A stretch of DNA of 64,000 nt, taken from positions 806,001 to 870,000 of the forward strand of contig NZ_LFBV01000002.1 of NCBI RefSeq assembly GCF_001905345.1, read 5' to 3'. The position numbers and the translations under genes are program-made. The notes beneath the pieces were generated by a model. It did not search any database and had not been told where the DNA came from. It worked only from the letters and a program-made list of their open reading frames with translations. Below, in pieces: positions 25,621-34,051 of the stretch. Every line of letters starts with the position of its first letter. Positions within the stretch are counted from its first letter, which is position 1. The DNA comes from Streptomyces uncialis. Lineage in GTDB: Bacteria; Actinomycetota; Actinomycetes; Streptomycetales; Streptomycetaceae.

Positions 25621-27135
25621 TCAGCCGGTGGCCGTCCCCTTGCCGGCCGTCACGGTCTCCCGGAGCCGGTGCCGGTCGATCTTGCCCATGCCGGTGCGTG
25701 GCAGCGCGGTGAGGACGTGCACCCGGTGCGGCACCTCGTAGGGCATCAGGCGGGCCCGGCAGAAGGTGAGGACATCCGCGGCGTCGTTGTCCGGACGGAG
25801 CACCAGGGCCGCGTGGACCTCCTCCTCCCCGGTCCGGCTGGGTGCTCCGAACACCAGCACCTCGCTGACCCCGGGATGTTCGGCGACCACGTTCTCGACC
25901 CGCCGTGGACTGACCTTGCGCCCGCCGACGTTCACGAACGCGTCCTTGCGTCCGACGACGAAGACATGACCGTCCTCGTCCACCTCGGTGAGGTCTCCGC
26001 AGGCCAGGTAGCCGTCCTCCATCGACGGTGGGCCGCCGCCGTCCTCGTAGCCCTCGAACATCGTCGAGGTGCGCACCAGCAGATGGCCGCGTCCGTGGGC
26101 GGCCGTGCGGGAGCAGCCGGTCCGCACCCGCCAGTCGACGCCCGGGGCCATGACCCCGGCGCTGTCCTCCGGCCACGGTTCGTCGCGGTCGTGCCGGCAG
26201 GCGATCAGGCCGGTCTCCGTGCTGCCGTACACCTGGTGCACGGGGACTCCGAGCCGGGCGGCGGCGGCCTTCGCCGAGTCGCTCGTCAAGGGGCCGCCGG
26301 AGGACAGGGCGACCCGTACCTTCCCGCGCGGTCCGGTCCGTGGCAGCACGGGGGTCATCAGCTGATACACCAGCGGTGTGCCCAGGAGTACCGTGCTGCC
26401 CGCGTCGAGGGCCTCCAGCACCACACCGGGCCGGAACCGGGTCATGGTCCGCAGTCCGGCGCCGGAGACCAGCGCCGTCGCCAACGCGCCCACCAGGCCG
26501 AAGGAATGCGCCAGCGGCACCATGGCCAGCACCGTGTCGGCGGCGGTGATCCGGTGGATGTCCCGGTACAGGGCACCGCCGGTGAGCGTGTTGCCGAGTG
26601 TCTGCCGGGTGATGCGGGGTTCTCCCGTGCTGCCGGAGGTGAGCTGAAGGACCGCGGTCGCGGGGTCCTCCCGTCGCACCACGGTGCCCGACGGGGCGGG
26701 GACGCTCACCAGCTCGTCGAACGTGCGGTGCGCGAGACCGGGAACGGGCGAGATGTCGGACGGGCCGACGAGACCCGCCGGCGGCAGCCGGTGGATGACC
26801 GAGCGGGCCTCCATCAGGTGCGAGTTCTCGCGTTCCACGAGCAGGGTGTCGGCCCCGGCGAGGAACAGCCCCAGCATGGTCGCGACGCAGGTCGGCGTGT
26901 TGTCCACCAGGACGACCACCGGTCCCGCCGGGCGTTCCCAGGCGGTCGCGTTCGCCGCCGCGGTCAGGGCGGCATCGTGGAGTTCCGCGAAGGTCATGTC
27001 CTGCCAAGCGGCGCTGCCCCGGGTGCTGATGGCCACCGCGTCCGGGGCGCGTTCGGCCCCGGCGCGCAGACAGCCGGTCAGGGTGGGGGCCGCGGAGGAA
27101 CCCCCGGCCGGACGGGGTGACTCGCCGTGGGTCAT
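25621..27135 (-). CDS. AMP-dependent acyl/aminoacyl ligase (free adenylation enzyme)
   Basis: A 504-residue member of the ANL family. The P-loop is LQLTSGSTGEPR (A3), followed by VYGSTETG (A5), YLACGDL (A7), GRKDAFVNVGGRKVSPRRVE (A8 hinge) and the catalytic Lys in TGMGKIDR (A10), all intact. It forms an acyl-AMP and loads a thiol, here most likely the carrier domain encoded directly upstream. No carrier or condensation domain is fused. Its ATG overlaps the stop of the nucleotidyltransferase-carrier gene (ATGA), giving a 1:1 coupled pair. The substrate (amino acid or aryl/fatty acid) cannot be read reliably: the usual amino-group Asp of amino-acid A domains is not obvious. Confidence 0.9.
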   Translation of the reverse strand: MTHGESPRPAGGSSAAPTLTGCLRAGAERAPDAVAISTRGSAAWQDMTFAELHDAALTAAANATAWERPAGPVVVLVDNTPTCVATMLGLFLAGADTLLVERENSHLMEARSVIHRLPPAGLVGPSDISPVPGLAHRTFDELVSVPAPSGTVVRREDPATAVLQLTSGSTGEPRITRQTLGNTLTGGALYRDIHRITAADTVLAMVPLAHSFGLVGALATALVSGAGLRTMTRFRPGVVLEALDAGSTVLLGTPLVYQLMTPVLPRTGPRGKVRVALSSGGPLTSDSAKAAAARLGVPVHQVYGSTETGLIACRHDRDEPWPEDSAGVMAPGVDWRVRTGCSRTAAHGRGHLLVRTSTMFEGYEDGGGPPSMEDGYLACGDLTEVDEDGHVFVVGRKDAFVNVGGRKVSPRRVENVVAEHPGVSEVLVFGAPSRTGEEEVHAALVLRPDNDAADVLTFCRARLMPYEVPHRVHVLTALPRTGMGKIDRHRLRETVTAGKGTATG

Positions 27136-28235
27136 CGGCCCGACCGGCTTGCCGCGTGATGCGACCGGACGACATCGGCCAGGGCGTCCGGGCTGGCGTC
27201 GTCGAAGACCGCGAGCAGCAGCTCGGCGTGGAGCCGGTCGGCCGCCACGGCGTCGTCGGGTTCGAAGCGCTCGGTGAGCCGCGCGATCAGCTCGACGGCA
27301 CGCAGCGAGTCACCGCCGAGGAGGAAGAAGTCGTCCGCGGGGCCCAGGGGCCGGCACTCCAGAACCGTTCCCATGTCCTGGGCGATCTGCGAAGGCACGT
27401 CGTTCGTCGCGGGATCGTCGTTCGTCACAGACCCGTTCGCCTCTCTCGATGTGTCGCTGGGGTACAGGCGGAGCTCCGGTGGCCTCGCCCCTTCGGGACG
27501 GTCCTCGGGTGTGCTCCGGTCCGGGGTCCTGGTGTTGCGCAGATACAGGTCCGGGTTCTCCGCGAAGCAGCGTTGCGCCTCTTCGTACCTTTCGGGCGTT
27601 CCGATGTCATGCCATCGGTCGCTGAAGGAATAGGCGTGGACCCGGCGGCCGCTTTCCATCATCGATCCCACCAGGTCGGGCATGTCGACGACTTTCCCCG
27701 GGGTAATCGCTTCGAGTACGGCCGGATCGGCCACATAGATTCCCGCGGAGATATCGAGATGCAGCGTCGGCTTCTCCCATATCCCGGCCACCTGGTCGCC
27801 CCGGATGTCGAGGACGCCGAAACCTATCGGCATGGGGCGGCGGAACGACGCGACGGTCAGCACTCCCCCGCTGTCCTTGTGCACCCGGTAGAGCTCGGCG
27901 AAGTCGAGCGCGGTCAGGACGTCGCCGTTCATGACCAGCGCCGGCTCGTTGAAGTCCGCGACCTGGGCCAGTGGCGCCGCGGTCCCCAGGGGCCGCGGGT
28001 CGGTGCTGTAGTCGATGCGGACGCCGAGCGTCGCCCCGTCGCCGAACTCGGCCCTGATCTGGTCCGCCAAGTGGGAGACACACAAGGTGATATGGCTGAA
28101 TCCGGCGCCTCGGAGCCTGCGGATGATGACTTCGAGGATGGAGTACCGACTCAGCTGGAGCAGACCTTTGGGCCGGTTTTCGGTGTATGGCCGGAGGCGT
28201 GTCCCCTTCCCTCCGGTCAGGATGATCGCTCGCAC
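27132..28235 (-). CDS. Nucleotidyltransferase fused to a peptidyl/acyl carrier domain
   Basis: A 367-residue two-domain protein, GTG 28235 with GGGAGG six bases before. Residues 1-~235 are a sugar-1-phosphate nucleotidyltransferase fold: AIILTGGKGTRLRPYTENRP holds the nucleotide-binding signature GG-GTRLRP and the catalytic Lys region (KGLLQL), VMNGDVLTALDF is the metal-binding strand and WEKP and WHDIGTPERYEEA match RmlA/mannose-1-P enzymes. After a ~60-residue acidic linker, residues ~290-365 form a carrier domain with DDFFLLGGDSLRAVELIARL, the Ser being the phosphopantetheine site. The left-handed beta-helix found in some relatives is missing. I know of no standard enzyme with this fusion. 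It is coupled to the AMP-ligase and divergent from the cupin. Confidence 0.85.
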   Translation of the reverse strand: MRAIILTGGKGTRLRPYTENRPKGLLQLSRYSILEVIIRRLRGAGFSHITLCVSHLADQIRAEFGDGATLGVRIDYSTDPRPLGTAAPLAQVADFNEPALVMNGDVLTALDFAELYRVHKDSGGVLTVASFRRPMPIGFGVLDIRGDQVAGIWEKPTLHLDISAGIYVADPAVLEAITPGKVVDMPDLVGSMMESGRRVHAYSFSDRWHDIGTPERYEEAQRCFAENPDLYLRNTRTPDRSTPEDRPEGARPPELRLYPSDTSREANGSVTNDDPATNDVPSQIAQDMGTVLECRPLGPADDFFLLGGDSLRAVELIARLTERFEPDDAVAADRLHAELLLAVFDDASPDALADVVRSHHAASRSGR

Positions 28236-28436
28236 GAGAGCCTCCCTGTGCCGCCATCGGCATCGCGGCGGGATCAAGCCTCAGAGGCGGGACCCGGTTG
28301 GGGGAAGGCTCAAACGGCCGCCCCGGCAGGCCTAGCCAGGTGGCCATGCCCGTAGAGTCCGTGGATTTACTCGTACCGCATTCCATAGACTCGACGCCGA
28401 CCCTCGCAGAAAATCCAAATCCTGGGCAGGTGAACC

Positions 28437-28814
28437 TTGCTGGTGCGCTCGGTTGAAGAAGTCGTGGGAAGCGAATGCGACGTGGACTGGGGTAACGGGA
28501 CGAGCAGACGACTTCTCGTTCAGGCGGATAATTTGGGGTTCAGCCTGACCGAGACATATGTACAGCCCGGCAGCGAGTCGTATCTGCGGTACGACAACCA
28601 CCAAGAGGTCTGCTATTGCGTGAGCGGATCCGGTTCCGTGGAGACGGAGGACGGCGTTTTCGAGATAAAGCCCGGAACGCTGTACGCCCCCGGTGTCGGT
28701 GAACCGCATGTGCTGCGCTCGCAGCACGGTATGACGCTGATGTGCGTCTTCTCGCCGGCCTTGCACGGATCGGAGACACACCTGCTCACGCCCGGTGTGC
28801 ATTCGAGTTACTAG
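28437..28814 (+). CDS. Ectoine-synthase-like cupin (EctC family), solitary
   Basis: A 125-residue protein. TTG 28437 is chosen because MLVRSVEEV aligns with the EctC N-terminus MIVRN and AGGTGA lies just upstream; GTG 28443 is the alternative. Cupin features match EctC: ETYVQPGSESYLRYDNHQE, VCYCVSGSGSVETEDG, IKPGTLYAPGVGEPHVLRS and LMCVFSPAL. No ectA, ectB or ectD is near, so ectoine is not the product. Solitary EctC proteins can cyclise glutamine to the amidine amino acid ADPC, the role assigned in anthelvencin biosynthesis. First gene of a plus-strand operon with the C domain, amidase and ATP-grasp genes. Confidence 0.85.
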   Translation: MLVRSVEEVVGSECDVDWGNGTSRRLLVQADNLGFSLTETYVQPGSESYLRYDNHQEVCYCVSGSGSVETEDGVFEIKPGTLYAPGVGEPHVLRSQHGMTLMCVFSPALHGSETHLLTPGVHSSY

Positions 28815-28823
28815 GGGACGGCC

Positions 28824-30263
28824 GTGGCTGAAACGATCCAGTGTGAAGTGGCCTTCACCGGCGGGCGGTTCGCCGCCGGTCCGGCGACATGCGCGCAACG
28901 GCATATGTGGAATCTGATCCAGCAGCGGATGCCGGACTCCGCGTTCTACAACCAGATCCACTGGGCCGCTCTGCCGCCCGGCGGCACGCTGTCCGATGTG
29001 CGCGAGGTGCTGGGCGAACTGGTCGGCCGCCATGAGTCGTTGCGTACGGTCTACCAGGTCGGCGGGGACGGCGGGCTGCGCCAGCGGGTGATCCGGTCGG
29101 GGTCCTTCACGGTCGGGACCCTGAAGGCCGCCGACGAGACGGATGTGTGGCGTGTCATCGACGCGTGGGGCGAGGACACCCGTCGCGTCGCGTTCGACCA
29201 CGCCGTGGATCTGCCGTTCCGGGCCGCGATCGTGTGCCGGGACGGCGAACCGGTCCAGGTCGCCCTCTGTGTTTCCCATATGGCGGCGGACCTGATGGGG
29301 CTGCGGGTTTTCGAAGCGGAGATCGCACGGCTGTCGGCCGCCCGCGCGGAGGGCCGCGCCGCCGATCCGCCGCCCGAGTTCCGGCAGCCCCTGGAACAGG
29401 CGGCGTTCGAGGGCTCCGAGCGGGGCCTGCGTCTGCTGGCACGTGCCGGTCGCTACTGGGACGAACAGCTGGCGGGGATGCCCGCGACGATGTTCCCCGG
29501 TGCGGCCACGGTGCCGGAATCCGCTCTGCCGCCCTTCCACAGCGCTGTCCTGGAGTCACGGGCGGTCGCGCTGGCGCTGCCGGTGCTCGCCGAGCGCTAC
29601 CGGGCCGGCAGCTCGGCGGTGCTGCTCGCCGTGGTGTCGGTGCTCCTGGGGCGGCGCGGCGGTCTTCGGCGGTGCGGGCTGCGGCTCCTCGCGGCCAACC
29701 GCACCGAGGGAGTACTGCGCGGCACGGTGTCCAATCTGCATCAGGAGGTGCCCGTGACCGTCGACCTGAGCGGGGAGACCGTCGCCGATGTGGTTCGCTC
29801 GGCGCGTGTCGCGGCGATGCGGGCGTACGCCAACGGTCTGTACGACCCCGACCAGGCCGAGCGTGTCGTCCAGGGGCACGAGCGCGCACGCGGCGAGCAC
29901 ATCGATCTGTCGTGCTGCTTCAACGACGCACGGGCCGTCCGGGAGGACCGGCCGGGGGCGAGTCCCGCGACACCGGCGGAGATCCGTGCGGCCATGGCCT
30001 TGAGCACGATCGAGGACGACGACCTCCACGAGGCGGAGCGGTTCTTCCTGGTGGTCCACGACGACGTGCCCGACCGCGTCCGGCTCGTCCTCGGCGCGCA
30101 GCCCCAGGTGCTGTCCCCGGACGACGTACGGGCCTTCCTCCATGCCGTCGAACGGCTGCTCGTGTCCCTCGTCGCGGACGAGATGTCGCTCGCGGACTGC
30201 GCCGCGGTCGCCGGGGCGGCCGTGGCGGACGGCACCTGGCGCTCACCTCGTCTCCATGCGTAG
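28824..30263 (+). CDS. Free-standing NRPS condensation domain
   Basis: A 479-residue protein starting at GTG 28824, nine bases after the cupin stop, with GGGGA before it. It has the two-lobed chloramphenicol-acetyltransferase-like layout: PATCAQRHMWNLIQQ (C1), RHESLRTVYQ (C2), CVSHMAADLMGL (C3) and VSNLHQEVPVTVDLS (C5). In C3 the motif HHxxxDG is SHMAADL: the first His is Ser but the catalytic second His and the Asp are kept. It should join two acyl/amino groups as an amide, using the carrier-bound substrate made by the ligase. Free condensation domains build pyrrolamide antibiotics, a useful precedent. Confidence 0.85.
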   Translation: MAETIQCEVAFTGGRFAAGPATCAQRHMWNLIQQRMPDSAFYNQIHWAALPPGGTLSDVREVLGELVGRHESLRTVYQVGGDGGLRQRVIRSGSFTVGTLKAADETDVWRVIDAWGEDTRRVAFDHAVDLPFRAAIVCRDGEPVQVALCVSHMAADLMGLRVFEAEIARLSAARAEGRAADPPPEFRQPLEQAAFEGSERGLRLLARAGRYWDEQLAGMPATMFPGAATVPESALPPFHSAVLESRAVALALPVLAERYRAGSSAVLLAVVSVLLGRRGGLRRCGLRLLAANRTEGVLRGTVSNLHQEVPVTVDLSGETVADVVRSARVAAMRAYANGLYDPDQAERVVQGHERARGEHIDLSCCFNDARAVREDRPGASPATPAEIRAAMALSTIEDDDLHEAERFFLVVHDDVPDRVRLVLGAQPQVLSPDDVRAFLHAVERLLVSLVADEMSLADCAAVAGAAVADGTWRSPRLHA

Positions 30264-30360
30264 CGGGAGCCGGCCGGCTCCCCCTCGGGAGCCGTCGGGG
30301 GCGGACCGGCCGGTCCCAGGGCCCGGGGGCGGGGCCCCGACGACAAGAGGTGGTGGCGCG

Positions 30361-31845
30361 TTGGGCGTGGACGAGGAGCTGTGCTGGTGGCCGGCGGTCA
30401 GAGCCGCCAAGGCGATCGCCGCGCGGGAGGTCTCGGCGCGGGAGTACCTTGCGGCGCTCCTCGCCGCGGTCGAACGGCACAACCCCGGGCTGGGGCTGGT
30501 CGTGACCCTGAGCGAGCAGGCGATGTCCGACGCGAAGGAGGCGGACGCGGCGACCGCGCGCGGTGATCTGCTGCCGCCCCTGCACGGTGTCCCCATGACG
30601 GTCAAGGACTGCTTCGCGACCGCCGGTCTGCGTACCACCGGCGGCGCCGCCGCGTTGTCCGGCCATGTGCCCGTCCGTGACGCCGACGCGGTGGCGGCGC
30701 TGCGCCGGGCGGGATGTGTCGTCTTCGGCAAGACGAATCTGCCAGAGTTCTCCGGCGATGTGCAGGCGTACAACGAGCTGTTCGGCACGGCGCGCAACCC
30801 ATGGGGGACCGGCTTCTCCACGGGAGGTTCCTCAGGGGGGTCGGCGGGGGCGGTCGCCGCCGGGTTCACCCCGGTCGAGCTGGGCTCCGACGTCGCCGGT
30901 TCGATCCGTGTTCCCGCGTCGCACTGCGGTGTCTTCGGGCACAAACCGAGTTTCCGTACGGTGCCGACGTACGGGCATGTCCCGCCGCTGCCGTTCGCCC
31001 ATACGGTCCCCGATCTGACCGTCGTGGGTCCGCTCGCCCGTACCGCGGACGATCTGAGCGCCGTGTTCGACGCCGTCGCGGGGCCCGACTCCCATGACGC
31101 GCCCGCCTGGCGGCTCGAACTGCCGCCGGCCCGCCCGGTCAGGAGGGTGGCGGTCTGGTTCGACGACCCGTACTGCCCGGTGGACGCGGAGGTCCGCCGG
31201 GTGCTCGAAGACGTGGCGGACCGGTTGGCCGACACGGGTGCCGTGGTGGAGCGGGCCACCCCGAAGGGCATCCGGCTGGACGCGAGCGACCGGGTCTTCC
31301 GCGCGCTGCTCGCGCCGGTCGCGTTCGGCCGTTACTCGGTGCGCGACGCCGAGGGGATCGTCCGCGGCGAAGGGGTCCCGGGCGCGGATCTCGGTGCCGA
31401 GCACGTCGGGCAGACCCATCGGGCCTGGGCGGACGCCGATGCCGCCCGGGCCAGGATGCAGCTCCGCTGGGGGCGGTTCTTCGAGGAGTACGACGCGATC
31501 CTGCTTCCGGTGGCCCCGACCGCGGCGCAGCCGCACGACCACCGTCCCTTCGCCGAACGGGACATCCTGGTGAACGGCGGTCGCCGTCCCTACTGGGACC
31601 AGATCGTCTGGGCCGGGCTGACCGGTGTGTGCCATCTGCCCTCGACGGTGGTCCCCGCCGGGCGGACCGGCCGCGGACTGCCGGTCGGTGTGGCGGTCGC
31701 CGGGCCGTATCTCGGTGACCGCACCACGCTCGCGCTCGCCAGGACCCTGGAACAGGCGCTGCCGCCCCTCGGCCGGCCCCCGGTCCTCGTACCCCTCTCG
31801 CGCAGTACGTCTGGGAAGGCGGAAGAGCATGCCCGAGACCATTGA
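30361..31845 (+). CDS. Amidase-signature hydrolase
   Basis: A 494-residue protein, TTG 30361 after AGAGGTGG (GTG 30367 is nearly equal). The Ser-cisSer-Lys triad is complete: Lys in HGVPMTVKDCF, cis-Ser in STGGSSGGSAGAVAAG, and nucleophile in GSDVAGSIRVPA. Family members cleave amides or, as in GatA, channel ammonia from glutamine. In this cluster it might hydrolyse a protecting amide, release the product, or transfer ammonia. A frame-compatible ATG at 30256 would add a Gly/Pro-rich tail and overlap the C-domain gene; this is less likely. The end overlaps the next start by 17 bases. Confidence 0.9.
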   Translation: MGVDEELCWWPAVRAAKAIAAREVSAREYLAALLAAVERHNPGLGLVVTLSEQAMSDAKEADAATARGDLLPPLHGVPMTVKDCFATAGLRTTGGAAALSGHVPVRDADAVAALRRAGCVVFGKTNLPEFSGDVQAYNELFGTARNPWGTGFSTGGSSGGSAGAVAAGFTPVELGSDVAGSIRVPASHCGVFGHKPSFRTVPTYGHVPPLPFAHTVPDLTVVGPLARTADDLSAVFDAVAGPDSHDAPAWRLELPPARPVRRVAVWFDDPYCPVDAEVRRVLEDVADRLADTGAVVERATPKGIRLDASDRVFRALLAPVAFGRYSVRDAEGIVRGEGVPGADLGAEHVGQTHRAWADADAARARMQLRWGRFFEEYDAILLPVAPTAAQPHDHRPFAERDILVNGGRRPYWDQIVWAGLTGVCHLPSTVVPAGRTGRGLPVGVAVAGPYLGDRTTLALARTLEQALPPLGRPPVLVPLSRSTSGKAEEHARDH

Positions 31846-33175
31846 CCTGGTCATCCCGAACATCGTCGAGTTCAATCTGAAACGCCCGCTCCTGGATCTC
31901 GACCCGGGGGTGGAACGCGACCTCCTGGAGCACGGTACGAACCTCGCCGACCAGTGCGTCTTCTGGAGCGACGAGAACCGTGTGCTCGTGCTCCCGGCCG
32001 GCTACTCGCCGGAGTGGCTCGCCGATGTCCACGCCGGTCTCGGCGGCTCCGTTCCCCCGGTCGTCTCACCGGCGCCGACCACCGGACGGCTGGTCCACGA
32101 CCTCCTGGAGGACGACCGGGCACTCGCCGCGCTGTACGAGGCGACCAGCGGAGCGCGCGTGGTGCGGTTCGTGTCGTGGGGGGCGGCACCCGAGCTGTAC
32201 GCGCTGGCCTCGGTGCTCCGCAGCCAGGGGCGGGAAGTCCTGCTGGACATCGCAGAATCCCGGCACTACTGGTCGTGCGAGTACCTGGAATCCAAGCTGA
32301 GCTGCACCGATCTCGCCACGCACATCCCGGGGTTCCGGGTGCCGCGGGGTATCTCGGTCGCCAGTTGGGACCAGCTCAAGGGCGCGGTCACGGCGATCGC
32401 GGGCGGCGGCGGGAGGGCCGTGGTGAAGAGCATGTACGGCGTCGGCGGCTACGGTTCCGCCCTCGCGCGGAGCGAGGGCGACGGGATGGCCCGCTTCTGG
32501 GAGACGATGAGGCGCGAACCCTTCTTCGGTACCTTCCCGCTGACCGTGCAGGACTACGTCGAGCACGCGGCCGACTGTCCGGCGGTGGACATCCTCGTCG
32601 ATGACGACGAGGAGCCGCGGCTGGAGTACAGCATGCTCGGCGTCGACGGACTGCGGTACCGCAGTCTGACCCTCGGCCCCGGTGTCCTCGAACCCGCTCT
32701 GGAGAAACGGCTCGCCGAGCTGAGCACCACCGTCCACGCGTTCGTCCGGTCCCTCGGGTACCGGGGCTGGTTCTCGCTCGACTGCCTGCTCGGTGCCGAC
32801 GGAGAGCTCTACGTCACCGAGATCAACGCCCGTCGTACGGGTGCCATGCACGGGATCGCGCTCGCGGAGCGCTGGGCCGACGACAGCCCGGCCGTCTACA
32901 GCCATGACGCCCTGCCCCTGCGGCTCACCGGTATCGCCTCGTACACGGAACACATCCGCCCGGTGTTCGAGGAACTGTGGGCGAAGGGCGTCCGCGCCTA
33001 TCCGACGACCGTCCGCGCGCTGGCCCGGCACCGGCCTTCGCTGGGCATCATCGTGTGCGCCGAGAGCGCGGCGGAGGCGGAGCGCATCGGCGGCGAGGCG
33101 CACCGGGCCGTCAACGCCGCCATGGCCGAGGCCGGAACCCCGTTCAGCAGGCCGACCGCGGGCAGCCGCTCGTAG
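31829..33175 (+). CDS. ATP-grasp ligase with pre-ATP-grasp domain
   Basis: A 448-residue protein from ATG 31829, after GGAAG, overlapping the amidase end. Residues ~1-165 form the pre-ATP-grasp part. The ATP-grasp fold follows: AVVKSMYGVGGYGSALA (nucleotide-binding Lys and flexible Gly loop), VQDYVEHAADCPAVDILVDD, and the metal-binding LYVTEINARRTGAMHG (Glu/Asn/Arg). Such enzymes activate a carboxylate as acyl-phosphate and join it to an amine. The layout is reminiscent of peptide ligases such as PGM1 of the pheganomycin pathway. Last gene of the cupin operon. Confidence 0.85.
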   Translation: MPETIDLVIPNIVEFNLKRPLLDLDPGVERDLLEHGTNLADQCVFWSDENRVLVLPAGYSPEWLADVHAGLGGSVPPVVSPAPTTGRLVHDLLEDDRALAALYEATSGARVVRFVSWGAAPELYALASVLRSQGREVLLDIAESRHYWSCEYLESKLSCTDLATHIPGFRVPRGISVASWDQLKGAVTAIAGGGGRAVVKSMYGVGGYGSALARSEGDGMARFWETMRREPFFGTFPLTVQDYVEHAADCPAVDILVDDDEEPRLEYSMLGVDGLRYRSLTLGPGVLEPALEKRLAELSTTVHAFVRSLGYRGWFSLDCLLGADGELYVTEINARRTGAMHGIALAERWADDSPAVYSHDALPLRLTGIASYTEHIRPVFEELWAKGVRAYPTTVRALARHRPSLGIIVCAESAAEAERIGGEAHRAVNAAMAEAGTPFSRPTAGSRS

Positions 33176-33420
33176 CGGCGGCGACCGGGGCGGCGGCAGC
33201 GGCTGGGGGGGGCGGCTCGTGGTCATCGCGGCTCGTGGGCTACGGCTCTCGTGGGCTACGGCTCTCGCGTGGTCGAGGGGTCCCGGCCTGACGGCGGTGC
33301 CCCAGATCGTCGCGGGACGGGTTCCCTGACCCGGCGGCGCCGGCCGGGGTGTGGGAGGCGATCGGCCGGGTACCCGATCGTCTGTCACACGTTCGGAACG
33401 ACGACGTAAAGGGAGCGATG

Positions 33421-33870
33421 ATGTCGAAGATCGAGGAATCCGTCGAGGTCGCCGTCCCGGTGAGCACGGCCTACAACCAGTGGACGCAGTTCGAGGAGTT
33501 CCCGCGGTTCATGGACGCGGTGGAACGGATCGAGCAGCTCACGTCCACGCTGACGCACTGGGTCACCAAGGTGGACGGGGTGAGCCGGGAGTTCGACGCG
33601 GAGATCACCGAGCAGCGGCCCGACGAGCGGGTCGCCTGGACCACGGTGGCGGGTGAGATCCGTCAGGCCGGGGTGGTCACCTTCCACCGGCTCGACGACA
33701 CCCGGACCAAGGTCATGCTCCAGCTCGACCACGATCCGCAGGGCATCACCGACACCGTCGGCGACAAGCTCGGCTTCGTCCGCCGCCAGGCCAAGGGCGA
33801 TCTGAAGAACTTCAAGGAGTTCATCGAGGCGCGCGGCACCGAGACCGGCGCCTGGCGCGGCACCGCCTGA
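33421..33870 (+). CDS. SRPBCC/START-domain (cyclase-dehydrase-like) protein
   Basis: A 149-residue protein. Of the tandem ATGs, 33421 has GGGAG at better spacing than 33418. The START-like helix-grip fold is indicated by SVEVAVPVSTAYNQWTQFEE, FPRFMDAVERI and the long C-terminal helix LGFVRRQAKGDLKNFKEFIE. Streptomyces carry many such proteins related to polyketide cyclases, often without known ligand. It lies 245 bases after the cluster operon and may or may not belong to it. Confidence 0.8.
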   Translation: MSKIEESVEVAVPVSTAYNQWTQFEEFPRFMDAVERIEQLTSTLTHWVTKVDGVSREFDAEITEQRPDERVAWTTVAGEIRQAGVVTFHRLDDTRTKVMLQLDHDPQGITDTVGDKLGFVRRQAKGDLKNFKEFIEARGTETGAWRGTA

Positions 33871-33919
33871 CCGCCTGACCCCGGCGGGGACACCGGTGAA
33901 CACCGCGTCCCCGCCCGGT

Positions 33920-33970
33920 CCTGAGGGCCCGGCCCGCCCCTTCCCCCGGGGGCGCGGCCGGGCCCTCAGG
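33920..33970. terminator. 15-bp perfect hairpin, bidirectional terminator
   Basis: CCTGAGGGCCCGGCC (33920-33934) pairs with 33956-33970, with an inner CGCCCC/GGGGCG extension. It lies between the convergent SRPBCC and STAS genes. Confidence 0.85.
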
Positions 33971-34051
33971 CGTGTGCCGTACGGGCGCGCGCCTCCCGGG
34001 GGTGCGCCGTCCTGCGCCGTCCTCCGGTCGGCCTGCTCCGGCGGCCGTCCT

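Noticed and set aside
25226..27175. 649-codon minus-strand frame overlapping the AMP-ligase
   Set aside because: Same strand but another frame of the ligase gene; Arg-rich and without motifs.
28437..28814. Ectoine biosynthesis
   Set aside because: No ectA, ectB or ectD; neighbours form amides instead.
30256..30360. Amidase start at ATG 30256
   Set aside because: Would add a Gly/Pro-rich stretch unrelated to the family and overlap the condensation-domain stop; AGAGGTGG favours 30361 or 30367.
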